A DNA stretch of 47,735 nt from CAYGVT01 sp964353355. GTDB lineage: Archaea > Thermoplasmatota > DTKX01 > GCA-020343715. The translations under genes were made by a program, and so were the position numbers. Below are positions 15,479 through 24,500 of this stretch, one piece after another. The first letter of the stretch is position 1. Every line of letters begins with the position of its first letter. The notes under the pieces were generated by a model that was given only the letters and a program-made list of their open reading frames with translations, did not search any database and was not told the DNA's origin. The DNA lies in assembly GCA_964353355.1 (NCBI GenBank), contig CAYGVT010000012.1, positions 1-47,735 of the forward strand. The letters run 5' to 3'.

Positions 15479-17665
15479 TCACTGGACCAGGCGGCTCCGC
15501 GAAGACCGGTACACTGCCATGCCACACAGGGCGATGGTGATGAGGATTATCAGCACCAGCACCCACCAGTTCCCCTCCGATGCATGTACCTCATGCGCGT
15601 ACTCGAACTCGACTCTCGAGATGGGGGAGTACATGAGCCCGTCGTAGCTGATGGCCTCGAGCGTGTGATGGCCCTCCTCGAGCGAGTCGGGACCGAGGAC
15701 GATGCCCCACGAGGTCGTGCCCGTCGCCATCGTCCAGTTCCCGCCATCGATGCGCACCATCACCGTCCTCACCGTGTGGTCGTCGGCCGCCGTGCCCGAC
15801 GGGAAGACCTCGCCCCGCTGGACGGAGCCGTTGACGGGGCTGCCGATGCTGACGGTGGGTGGGAGGTCCACGAGCAGCGCCGAGACGTTCGAGAGGTACG
15901 CGTAGCGGGTCTCGAACGGGATATCGCCATGGAGGGTGACGATGCCGATGGCGTAGAGGTTGACATCAGGCGGTATGAAGTCCGGCACCTTCAAGGTGGT
16001 CCTGAAAGCGCCATCGTACCAGGTCGTGGGTAGAGGGGAACGCAATTCCCAAAAAGGGTCCATTGACTTTATGTTCTCCCCACTGTCGTTCCAGGCCTCA
16101 TCCGCTGAATTCACGCCCCATAATATCTGTGCGTTCTCGTCGATGCCGTCCGCTCCCTCTGTAAAGAGGCTGAGTCGGAACTCGCGCTCGCTCGATGCCC
16201 TTGTGACCTGGAAGTAGGTGGTCGGACATCGCTCGGCGCGCGATTGCCAGGTGTGGTTGTGACTCCAGACGACGAGTTCGGGCACCCCCCAGCCATACAT
16301 GATTGTCCCGTTCAGCCAGGTACCGAATAGCACAGAGAGGCGCTCGTCCCAGTCGGGTGGTCCCTTGTTCACGGGGGTGGTGAGAGCGACATTGAATGAG
16401 CCATTGGCGTCGGTCGTGATGCTCCCGTTCCAGTAGATGCCATTGTCCCCATAGACGCGCCCGAAGATCTCCTGCCCGGCCATCGGGGCATCGTCGAGCG
16501 TCGCGATGTAGGTCAGGTTCGTCTCGACGCCCATCGGCAGACGATGCTCGTACCCATGTGAAGGATTGCCAAGCAGCCTCACCTCGAACTGAGGCCTATC
16601 CTCGGGCTTCAACATGGGCGCATCTGACAGGATAATGTAACCATGAACGTATTGGCTCTTCCCATTATTAGACACATCCCCATCGAAATGGACACCCGGT
16701 GTTTCTGGTTCATAGCCGCTGACATTGCGATAGGTGAGCTCCAATCTAGCTCGACCACTGGCATCGCATGTCAGGTTGTGCCAATTCTTGATTTCCATTC
16801 CATCGATATTCGTGTATCTGGAAACGAGCGAGAGCGTCGCATCGGGAAGAGGGGTGCCTGCTGGATCTTGGACGTATATATCCACGGAAGCGCTCGTGTC
16901 GCTGATTCCTGCGCATCGATACCAGACATCCCATGAATGGATGGCCATTGATGCAGAGCCATGCCCCTCGGAAACGAACCTGCCAGACGTCAGCGTCGCT
17001 TCGACGCTTATCCAGCATGCCCAAAAGGACTGCCAATCCGATGGGACCTCGAACGCTCCTCTATATATCCCCGTTGACTGACGGACAAGAACGAGATCGA
17101 TGGAGGTGGGAGCATGAAGATCGAAACCTGCCTTTCCGCTCATCGTTCCAGTGTCAGGGTCGACATACCTACCCAAACATGTTGTCTTGACGGTAAATTC
17201 AGCCCTCTGGCCCGGGACAGGGGTATTGTCTAGGGAGTCATCGATGAAGACCCTGACCTCAAGGTATGGATAATCTGAAGGAGTGACGGTGGACCCTCCA
17301 GCAGCCCACTCACCATCCTTCCAAACGTGTGCATCGACCTGGAAGTAATCCCCAGATTCCCCAGACATCTCTCCTTCATCTATGACGAACGAGGCGCGGT
17401 AGACGCCTTTGCTCTCCCTATCGGAGGGTATGACATGCAGGCTCTCTCCGACCTTCACCTCGATCCTATCAGGGTCGATGTGCTCCCCCTCGAGGAAGAC
17501 ATGGATGTACGCCGTCGCGGTGCTGCCGAACGTGTAGGACTGGTCAGGAATGGTGACCTCGACCGCCAGCCCGGTGGGCGATTCGGCCGACACGATGGTG
17601 AATCCAAAGGTATTGACAAGGAGGGCTAGCGCAAGGATTGCTTCGAGGCGAACTCGATTCAGCAT
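15479..17665 (-). CDS. Secreted, membrane-anchored surface protein
   Basis: 728 residues. A signal sequence (about 8-27) leads into a long extracellular part with many Asn-Xaa-Ser/Thr sites and several beta-sandwich-like repeats, such as TYIATLDDAPMAGQEIFGRV. Near the end an Ig-like domain is visible (PPTVSIGSPVNGSV to FEYAH, about 610-690), followed by a transmembrane helix (about 697-718) and a basic tail. Base composition is less GC-rich than neighbouring genes, especially around 16600-17500. No enzyme motif seen. It is probably an envelope glycoprotein. A TATA-like AAATAACATAC lies about 25 nt upstream of the ATG. Confidence 0.8.
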   Translation of the reverse strand: MLNRVRLEAILALALLVNTFGFTIVSAESPTGLAVEVTIPDQSYTFGSTATAYIHVFLEGEHIDPDRIEVKVGESLHVIPSDRESKGVYRASFVIDEGEMSGESGDYFQVDAHVWKDGEWAAGGSTVTPSDYPYLEVRVFIDDSLDNTPVPGQRAEFTVKTTCLGRYVDPDTGTMSGKAGFDLHAPTSIDLVLVRQSTGIYRGAFEVPSDWQSFWACWISVEATLTSGRFVSEGHGSASMAIHSWDVWYRCAGISDTSASVDIYVQDPAGTPLPDATLSLVSRYTNIDGMEIKNWHNLTCDASGRARLELTYRNVSGYEPETPGVHFDGDVSNNGKSQYVHGYIILSDAPMLKPEDRPQFEVRLLGNPSHGYEHRLPMGVETNLTYIATLDDAPMAGQEIFGRVYGDNGIYWNGSITTDANGSFNVALTTPVNKGPPDWDERLSVLFGTWLNGTIMYGWGVPELVVWSHNHTWQSRAERCPTTYFQVTRASSEREFRLSLFTEGADGIDENAQILWGVNSADEAWNDSGENIKSMDPFWELRSPLPTTWYDGAFRTTLKVPDFIPPDVNLYAIGIVTLHGDIPFETRYAYLSNVSALLVDLPPTVSIGSPVNGSVQRGEVFPSGTAADDHTVRTVMVRIDGGNWTMATGTTSWGIVLGPDSLEEGHHTLEAISYDGLMYSPISRVEFEYAHEVHASEGNWWVLVLIILITIALCGMAVYRSSRSRLVQ

Positions 17666-17851
17666 CGCAGACCCAACTAGTGAGTATGTTATTTCGCAGG
17701 CAGTTATACTTTTCGAGATGGAAAATCGTGCAAATCACCGCTCTCGGTCGCTCGGTCAGTTTGACAATGTTGTCGGGTGTCCATCTCTAGGAGCGTCAAG
17801 GAAGAAGGGACACCAGATGCCTGGCCATCCCCCCCACTGTTCACCGCAAAG

Positions 17852-17877
17852 AACTTTGTATCGCAAAGTTTATAGGG
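17852..17877 (+). promoter_or_regulatory. Promoter and inverted-repeat operator of the membrane protein / winged-helix pair
   Basis: AACTTTG (17852-17858) and CAAAGTT (17864-17870) are perfect 7-bp arms with a 5-nt spacer. The right arm runs into the TATA box AGTTTATAGG (17868-17877). A dimer bound here would block TBP/TFB. The winged-helix protein encoded at 18495-18827 is the obvious candidate ligand, by inference. Confidence 0.55.
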
Positions 17878-17908
17878 ACCCTCCGACATGGAGGGTGTCG
17901 GTGTTCGC

Positions 17909-18493
17909 ATGACAGAGGCGCTCGACCTAGAGAGGCTCGAGAAGGAGACGTTCCACCAGTACCAGCACGAGGACGGCATGTGGGACGTGTTCATGGGGCT
18001 CATCATGGTGTTCTGGGCTTTGGGGCTTCTCGCCGACAGCACGTTCGTGTCCCTGCTGATGCTCGTACCGCCCGCTGTGTTCATCGCGGGCAAGGTTCTA
18101 ATCACGGTGCCCCGCCTCGGTCGCGTCAGGTTCAACGACCGCCGCCTCCAGCGCGGGCGCGTCATGGTCGCCGCGGTCGTCCTGTCGGTGCTCGTGACCT
18201 GCCTGCTGATGGTGGCGGTGGTCCAGGGGCACGAGGGCCTCGACAGGATGGGCGACGCGGTGTTCATTGCCATGACGCTCGTGCTCTTCTCCATGATGGC
18301 CTACGTGCTCCAGTACTGGAGGCTGGTGCTATGGGGCCTGCTCCTCTGCGGCGGCTGGGCCGTGGCCTTGTACGGTGACCGGACGGTCGGCGTGGCCGCG
18401 TTCCTCCTGGCGGGCGCGATAGTGGTCTCGGTGGGCCTCCTGTCGCTCAGGACGTTCATGCAGAAGTACCCGGTCATCCGCGTGGAGGAGTGA
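17909..18493 (+). CDS. Multi-pass membrane protein, partner of a winged-helix regulator
   Basis: 194 residues from ATG 17909. An ATG at 17888 is in frame, but it lies upstream of the transcription start predicted from the TATA box at 17868-17877, and GGAGGG at 17890-17895 could serve the inner start. After an amphipathic N-terminus (LDLERLEKETFHQYQHEDGMW) there are about six hydrophobic segments between residues 26 and 183. No known catalytic motif. The next gene starts 1 nt after the stop, so the pair forms an operon. Membrane proteins of this kind commonly accompany HTH_34-type regulators, which suggests a signalling or efflux-control role, not a known function. Confidence 0.75.
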   Translation: MTEALDLERLEKETFHQYQHEDGMWDVFMGLIMVFWALGLLADSTFVSLLMLVPPAVFIAGKVLITVPRLGRVRFNDRRLQRGRVMVAAVVLSVLVTCLLMVAVVQGHEGLDRMGDAVFIAMTLVLFSMMAYVLQYWRLVLWGLLLCGGWAVALYGDRTVGVAAFLLAGAIVVSVGLLSLRTFMQKYPVIRVEE

Positions 18494-18494
18494 G

Positions 18495-18827
18495 ATGCCC
18501 CAGGCCCCCGCGGCCGGTGACGGGGCGCAGCCGGTGCCCGACATCGACCGCCTGGTCCACGAGCCGGCGCGGCTCATGGTGATGGCCAACCTCTACGTGG
18601 TCGACTCCGCGGACTTCATGTACCTGATGAGGCGCACCGGCCTCACCTTCGGGAACCTCTCCTCGCACCTCAGCAAGCTCGAGGCCGCCGGGTACGTGGC
18701 CATCGACAAGCACTTCGCGGGCAAGAAGCCCCGCACGATGGTGCGGCTGACGCAGAAGGGCCGCGCCGCGCTCGACGGCTACCGCCAGAGCATGGAGCGC
18801 GTGCTCGACGCGCTGCCGGTGCGATAG
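18495..18827 (+). CDS. Winged-helix transcriptional regulator (HTH_34/MarR-like)
   Basis: 110 residues. The domain runs from about residue 17 to 100: IDRLVHEPARLMVMANL, then helix 2-3 with MRRTGLTFGNLSSHLSKLEAAGYV as recognition region, and a wing with KPRTMVRLTQKGRAAL. This is the PF13601-like winged helix found in bacteria and archaea as small dimeric repressors. It sits 1 nt behind a multi-pass membrane protein gene. The inverted repeat overlapping that operon's TATA box (17852-17870) suggests autoregulation. The ATG at 18495 has GGAGGAG-like sequence in the preceding gene end (GTGGAGGAG). Confidence 0.9.
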   Translation: MPQAPAAGDGAQPVPDIDRLVHEPARLMVMANLYVVDSADFMYLMRRTGLTFGNLSSHLSKLEAAGYVAIDKHFAGKKPRTMVRLTQKGRAALDGYRQSMERVLDALPVR

Positions 18828-18837
18828 GCCGGCGCGG

Positions 18838-19470
18838 TCACTGCGGCGGGGTGCCGGCGCCCTGGAGCATCGCGATGAGCCTCGCCTCGGACCGGTCGAT
18901 GCCCGCCTGCAGCCCCCTGATCTCTGCCTCCATCTCGGTGCGCCTCTGGAGCTTGCGCTGGTACTCGGAGGACCGCAGGACCTCCTCGCGCCGCCTTGCC
19001 TGCTCCCTCCCGCGCCCGACCCACGCCCACACGGTCACCGCGAGGCAGATGATGAGGATGGTGAGGCCCAGCGCGCCGCACGCGCCGCGGCCCATCCCGA
19101 AGTTCTGCGAGATGTCGAGGAAGTAGAACAGCGGCCACAGGAACAGGTCGAAGAAGAGGCCCGCGAACATGAGAACCATGACTATCATGTACTTGTCCGT
19201 CTTCAGGGTCTCGGCGCTGGCCTCGAGGGCCTTGATCTCGGCGTTGAGGTCGGAAAGCTCCTTCTCGTGCTCGGCGAGCTCCTTCTTCTGGAGCTCTATC
19301 GCGGCCTTCATCCTGTCGACGTCCGTGCCCAGCGCCCCGAGGGGCTTTTCCGTGAGCGCCACCTGGGCGCCGCAGTACTTGCACGTGCCCAGCTTGATGT
19401 CGGGGGAGAACTGGAGGTCGGCGCCGCACCCCGGGCACCGGAGCAGCGTCAGCTCAAGGGTCGTACCCAT
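18838..19470 (-). CDS. Zinc-ribbon, coiled-coil membrane protein
   Basis: 210 residues. An N-terminal zinc ribbon CPGC-x14-CKYC (residues 12-33) is followed by a predicted coiled coil (about 52-92, KAAIELQKKELAEHEKEL), two transmembrane helices (about 95-118 and 130-152) and a second charged coiled coil (about 155-200). The frame is open to 19503, but the ATG at 19468-19470 has GGGAGGGA at good spacing and was chosen. It converges on the winged-helix gene, with 10 nt between stops. No known function; the ribbon-coil-membrane layout suggests a cytoplasmic assembly or sensor role. Confidence 0.75.
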   Translation of the reverse strand: MGTTLELTLLRCPGCGADLQFSPDIKLGTCKYCGAQVALTEKPLGALGTDVDRMKAAIELQKKELAEHEKELSDLNAEIKALEASAETLKTDKYMIVMVLMFAGLFFDLFLWPLFYFLDISQNFGMGRGACGALGLTILIICLAVTVWAWVGRGREQARRREEVLRSSEYQRKLQRRTEMEAEIRGLQAGIDRSEARLIAMLQGAGTPPQ

Positions 19471-19569
19471 GCATCCCATCCCTCCCTCGGTCCACCGGGG
19501 CACCGGCCTCGCGGTGCCATCGGGCGACCTGTGACCTCGATATTATCGTGCTCCGTCAAGACAGACACG

Positions 19570-20328
19570 TCAGGCCGCCATGGCGAGGTCGTCGTGCTTG
19601 GCCAGCGAGTAGGCCTGGAGCATCTCGACCGTGAAGCCCACGATGAACAGCGCCAGGCTGAACACCAGGAACTGGAGCTGCATGACCCCCAGCGCGAGCT
19701 GCTGCCCGTGCATGGGGTCCCACATGATGACCATGAGCGACAGCGCGCCCCCGGCCAGGAACATGCCGATGCCGGCGCGCGCGAAGAGCCTCTCGGTGAA
19801 CGTCGGCTCGGCGAGCTCCGCGAGCGCGTCGTGGTCCTCGGCGGACACCGCGACGGCCTTGCCGTAGGCCGCCTCGACCTCCTCCTCGGCCGCCATGTCC
19901 TCCTCGTAGCCGAGGTCCAGGTGCACGGGGTCGGGCGCGGTCGCGACCTCTATGGGTGCGTCCGCGACCTCCTTCTGCAGGTCCGCCTCCATGGCCGCGA
20001 GCTCCGCGTCGAGCTCCTCGTCGTCGAGCTCGTCGTCCGTGCCCTCCGGCAGGTCAGCGGGGGTCTCGTCCAGCGCGTAGTCATCCTCGGCCTCGGCCTC
20101 GAGGGAGAGGTCCACGTCGTCGTCCGCCACCTCGGCCTCGGCGGCGGGCGCCTCCGCGGCGGACCGCAGGACATCCTGCTCCATCTGCGCCTGGGTGACG
20201 AACACCGCGCCGCAGCCCGGGCACGCCTTCGACTCCTGGGCGACCCTGGTGTCGCAGACGGGACACTCGAACTCGACAACCTCCTCGTAGCCGTCGTCGA
20301 GCACTCCATCGAGGACCTCATCAGTCAT
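19570..20328 (-). CDS. Acidic zinc-ribbon membrane protein
   Basis: 252 residues. The N-terminus carries CPVC-x10-CPGC (about 22-39). A very acidic, low-complexity region follows (about 55-170; rich in Glu, Asp and Ala), then LFARAGIGMFL and two transmembrane helices (about 186-207 and 217-238) ending in a short tail. It resembles other archaeal zinc-ribbon plus membrane-anchor proteins of unknown function. A TATA box (20360-20366) lies about 35 nt before the ATG. It is transcribed away from the ncsA-like gene's 3' end and in the same direction as the zinc-ribbon gene at 18838-19470. Confidence 0.75.
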   Translation of the reverse strand: MTDEVLDGVLDDGYEEVVEFECPVCDTRVAQESKACPGCGAVFVTQAQMEQDVLRSAAEAPAAEAEVADDDVDLSLEAEAEDDYALDETPADLPEGTDDELDDEELDAELAAMEADLQKEVADAPIEVATAPDPVHLDLGYEEDMAAEEEVEAAYGKAVAVSAEDHDALAELAEPTFTERLFARAGIGMFLAGGALSLMVIMWDPMHGQQLALGVMQLQFLVFSLALFIVGFTVEMLQAYSLAKHDDLAMAA

Positions 20329-20359
20329 GGGAATCGGTCTAGTTGATGCTGGGATGCCC

Positions 20360-20366
20360 TATATAA
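20360..20366 (-). promoter_or_regulatory. TATA box of the acidic zinc-ribbon gene
   Basis: TTATATA on the minus strand, about 35 nt before the ATG at 20328, predicts a leader of roughly 9 nt. Confidence 0.5.
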
Positions 20367-20456
20367 GAGATGCCGGACGGTTCTTGCGGATGAGAAGGAG
20401 CACGATGGGGCCAGAGCGTGGCATGACGCTCTCAGGGGATGCGACGAACGGTCCCC

Positions 20457-21401
20457 TCAGGCGGCCTTATGGGTGCCCCCGGCGGCACCCCTCACGCGCG
20501 CGGCCAGCTCGCACGCCTTGCAGGGCCCCTCTCCAGGAGAGGGCTCGGCGCACACGGGGCAGGGCCGCAGCTCGGCGGGCGGGAAGGCGTCCCGCAGTGC
20601 GGCCTGGAGCTTGTCCAGCGTGCTCACGAGCGCGTGCGCCGCCGAGGGCTCGTCCTCGAGCAGCGCGTGCAGCATGGCGCGGTAGCGGCCGCGCTGGGCG
20701 CGGGACGAGTGCGGGCACTCGGCGTCGTGGATGGGGATGCCCTGCAGGAGCGCGAAGAGGTAAGTCTCCACCTCGGGGACGCGCCGCAGGGGCTGGATGC
20801 GCGGCACGAGGCCGGGCTGGACGCGAGCGTGCGGCCCCAGCCGCACGAGGCGCTCGACGTCCGCGCGGCACACGTTCATGAGCACGCTCTGGGCGGTGTC
20901 GTCCAGGTTGAGGCCGGTGGCCAGGTACCGCGCGCCCGCGAGCCGCGCCGCGCGGTTCATCGACCACCGCCGCCACACGCCGCAGAACGCGCACGGGGTC
21001 TCGGGCAGCCCCATCGCCGCGACCTCGTCGACGGTCGTGCCCTGCTCCTCCTTGATGGAGGTGACTATGTGCTCGACCCCGTGCTCGCGGCAGTAGGAGG
21101 CCACTACCGGGACGGACCCGTCGCGGTAGCCGCGGATGCCCTCGTCCACGGTGATGGCGACCAACCGCGTGTCCCGCCGGGGGGCGAAGGTGCGGCGCAT
21201 CAGGTCCAGGCAGGTCATCGAGTCCTTGCCGCCCGAGACCGCGACGGCCACGGTGCCGCCCCCGGACAAGTCGGCCTGCTCGCGGATGGCGTGCTGGACG
21301 CGCCGCTCGGTGAGCTCGACGAAGTGCAAGGCGCACAGGTGGCGCCCAGCGTGGCGGACGAGGATGACGGCGTCCTCGGGGCAGCGGTCGCAGCTCGGCA
21401 T
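20457..21401 (-). CDS. tRNA 2-thiouridine synthase, TtuA/Ncs6 family
   Basis: 314 residues. The enzyme activates a tRNA uridine with ATP and replaces its 2-oxygen with sulfur. The PP-loop motif SGGKDS is at 56-61. Cys137 and Cys140 (PCAFC) with Cys229 (DAECPHSS) form the expected three-cysteine site for a [4Fe-4S] cluster. The N-terminus has a zinc finger (CDRC at 4-7, Cys23, His26) and the C-terminus CPVC and CKAC, as in TtuA/NcsA proteins. NLDDTAQSVLMNV is another family signature. It could modify position 34 (Ncs6-like) or 54 (TtuA-like); sequence alone does not decide. Confidence 0.93.
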   Translation of the reverse strand: MPSCDRCPEDAVILVRHAGRHLCALHFVELTERRVQHAIREQADLSGGGTVAVAVSGGKDSMTCLDLMRRTFAPRRDTRLVAITVDEGIRGYRDGSVPVVASYCREHGVEHIVTSIKEEQGTTVDEVAAMGLPETPCAFCGVWRRWSMNRAARLAGARYLATGLNLDDTAQSVLMNVCRADVERLVRLGPHARVQPGLVPRIQPLRRVPEVETYLFALLQGIPIHDAECPHSSRAQRGRYRAMLHALLEDEPSAAHALVSTLDKLQAALRDAFPPAELRPCPVCAEPSPGEGPCKACELAARVRGAAGGTHKAA

Positions 21402-21508
21402 GCAAGATGGTCAATCACGAGGGGTGTATTAGGCCTTTTTGAGGGACCTCGTCGCGCATGAGGCCAGGTGTGACCGGTGACGGTCCGACGCGTTCGTGGC
21501 ATCCCAAA

Positions 21509-21515
21509 CCTATTT
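21509..21515 (+). promoter_or_regulatory. TATA element of surface protein 1
   Basis: CCTATTT about 24 nt before ATG 21535. The same TATTT core precedes the other large surface protein genes at about 25691, 30056 and 40032. It supports the start at 21535 rather than the upstream GTG at 21496. Confidence 0.4.
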
Positions 21516-21534
21516 CTCCCTGGTGCCTCCTTGT

Positions 21535-24500
21535 ATGCTTGCGTCAGGCCTCAACGGAAGGTGGCCAACCACAATGAGCGACAGGATATCCTGCCGGTCA
21601 GCGATTCCATCGAGCGAGGGCACCGCTCGCACGGTCTCGGTGAGGCATCGTCTCAAGGCAGGCCTCCTGGCCCTGCCTATCGCGGTCCTGGTGTTCATCC
21701 TCCTGGCATCCACAACCCAATCCGGGTCCGCCGAGGAGGGGCCGTGCCAGCCGGCCCTGGCTGGACCGGACGCCATCATGCCCACGTACGACGTGACCGC
21801 GGGCAACGGGACCGCCGGGAACCCCTACATCATCGAGGACCAGGTCATCTACGTAGATGGCGGGATCGGCATCGATATCAGGGACTCGATGGCCTACTAC
21901 CTCATCCGCAACATAACGATAATCGGTGCCCAGAACAATGATTATGGCATCCTCTTCAGCGGAACGAGCAACGTGACCTTCGACGGTCTGGTGCTGCGGA
22001 CGCTCACCATCCCGGCCTTCATGTCGGGTTGCGATCGCGTGCACTTCCGTAACGTGACGACCGATGACTGCTTCCAGGGCTTCCAGCTCAGGGGCGCTGA
22101 GAATTGCACCTTCAAGAACGTGACCCTGACCGATATACAGGGCATGGGGTTGGTCGCCACGGGCTGCTCCAACATGTCGCTCGAAGGATGCTCGGCGCGC
22201 AACATCAGCAACGGGGGCTTTGAATTCATTATCTTCCCTTTCAGGAACCCCTTCAGCCGGAACATCAGCGTCGTGGGATGCAATGCGTCCGACGCCGGGA
22301 TTGGGCTCTCGTTCGTGGGCGTCGACGGCTGCACCGTCGATGGGTGCAACTTCACGGGCGGCTGGCCCGCCGACGTCTACATCAAGGACACCAGTAACCT
22401 GACGATGCTCGACACCGACCTCGGCAATGGTGGGCTGATGATCGAGCTCGGCTGCAGGGACCTGGACATCCGCGATTCGAACACGGTGGCCGGGAAGCCC
22501 CTGCGGTTCATCAAGGGCACCGACAAGGCGGTGGTCAACTCCAACGTCGGCCAGGTCGTCCTGGTCAACTGCCAGAAGGCCATCGTCGAGAACCTCACCT
22601 TCCAGGGCATCGCCAATCCCGTCATTGTCCTCGGCTCGAGCGGCTGCACCGTCCGCAACTGCACCGTCAGGGACGCGCACATCGCCGTGCGGGTGATGGC
22701 GGGGGGTGTCAACAGGCTCGAGGGCATCACCATCACCGAGGGCGGTTATCCATACACGGCCTACGGGGTCGAGGTGGCCAACGGCAACGTGTCAATCGAC
22801 CACCTGAGCGTGACAGGGGTGGAGGTCGGCGTCCACGCGCTCGAGGGGCATAGCCTGGACATATCCAACTCCTCCTTCGTCGATGTCCGCAGTCGCGGTG
22901 TCTGCGTGGAGGGCTCGCAACCCCAGACGGACGGGAAGCCCATCAGGGACCTCACGGTCTCGCAATGTCTGTTCCGCGACACCGGCCAGGGCATACTGTC
23001 AACCAACTGGAACCTGACCGTCCGTGACTGCCGGATAGAGGGGTGCAGCTCTGGAGGCCTATCTGCGATAAGCACCAGCAGCACGGCGGCGAGCGGTAGC
23101 AAGGTGTTGGTCGAGCGGACGGAGGTCGTGGACTGCGGATGGACCGGTGTCGCCCTCGATGGGATAGAGGGCAAGCTCAGCTCGCTGTCGGTCCGGGGCT
23201 GCACGCGCGGCATCCTCCTGGGGTCGAGGGTGTGGAGCACGGCCTTCCGGTGCAGTGTCTCTGAGTGCGACAACGGGCTGGTCATCTCATCGGCGTACCA
23301 AGTGACCGTGTCCGAGTGCAACTTCAAGGACTGCACGTCCTACGGCATATCTGTCACCTCCTGCTACAAGGCCAAGTTCCACCACAACAACCTCATCCGC
23401 AACTACTACGACGAAGGCCTTGGCAAGTACACCGCCCCGCAGGCCTATGACACCTCCAGCGACAGCGACTGGGACGACGGCGCCGAGGGGAACTACTGGG
23501 CCGACTACCGTCAGAGGTACCCCTCCGCGACGGCGTCGGGGCGCATCTGGGACACCCCCTACGTCATCCCCGGCTACACCGCCCGGCGGGACAGGTACCC
23601 GCTGACGGTGCAGTACGACTACTCGCCCCCGGTGGCGGAGGCGGGGCCCGAGCAGTTCGTCGGGGAGAACCAGACCGTGTGGTTCGACGGCAGCTACAGC
23701 TCGGACGACGTCGGCATCGTGGACTACACGTGGGAGTTCGTGTACCAGGGGCAGCCGGTCTCGCTGCACGGCATCACCGCCAGCCACGTGTTCTCGGGCC
23801 TGGCGAACCACACGGTCACGCTCTGGGTCATCGACGGCTGGGGCCACACCGCCTCGGACACCACCATGGTGCATGTCGTGGACCTCGTGGCGCCCACCGC
23901 CGTCGCCGGGGACGACCTGACGGTCGACGTGGGGGAGACGTTCATGCTCGATGGCTCGCGCTCCACCGATGACCGCGGCATCGTCGGACACACATGGACC
24001 GTGGACCCGGGCGGCCTCGGCATCGTGCTCCACGGGGCGTCCGTGACGCTCTCCATCGGGGTCCCGGGCGACTACGACGCCATCCTCAATGTCTCGGACG
24101 CGCGCGGCAACTGGGCCACCGATACCCTCGTGGTGCACGTCCGGGACCTGAGCCCTCCGATCGCCAGCGCGGGGGACGACGTCACCGTCCCGCAGGGCTC
24201 GGAGGTCGCGTTCGACGCCACGGCATCGACCGACAACGTCGGCATCGTGGCGTGGGCGTGGACCTTCACCTACGCGGGCAAGGCGCACACGCTCGATGGC
24301 CCGACGTCGACCTTCGTTTTCGACGAGCCTGGCGACTACGTGGTCGGCCTCTCGACCTGGGACGCCGTGGGCAACGTTGGCCATGATGACGTCGTCGTTC
24401 ACGTGCTCGACACCGTGGCGCCCGTCGCCGATGCGGGAGGGGATCTCACCGTGGACCAGGGCACGATGGTGACCATCTCTGCCCTGGGATCGCACGACAA

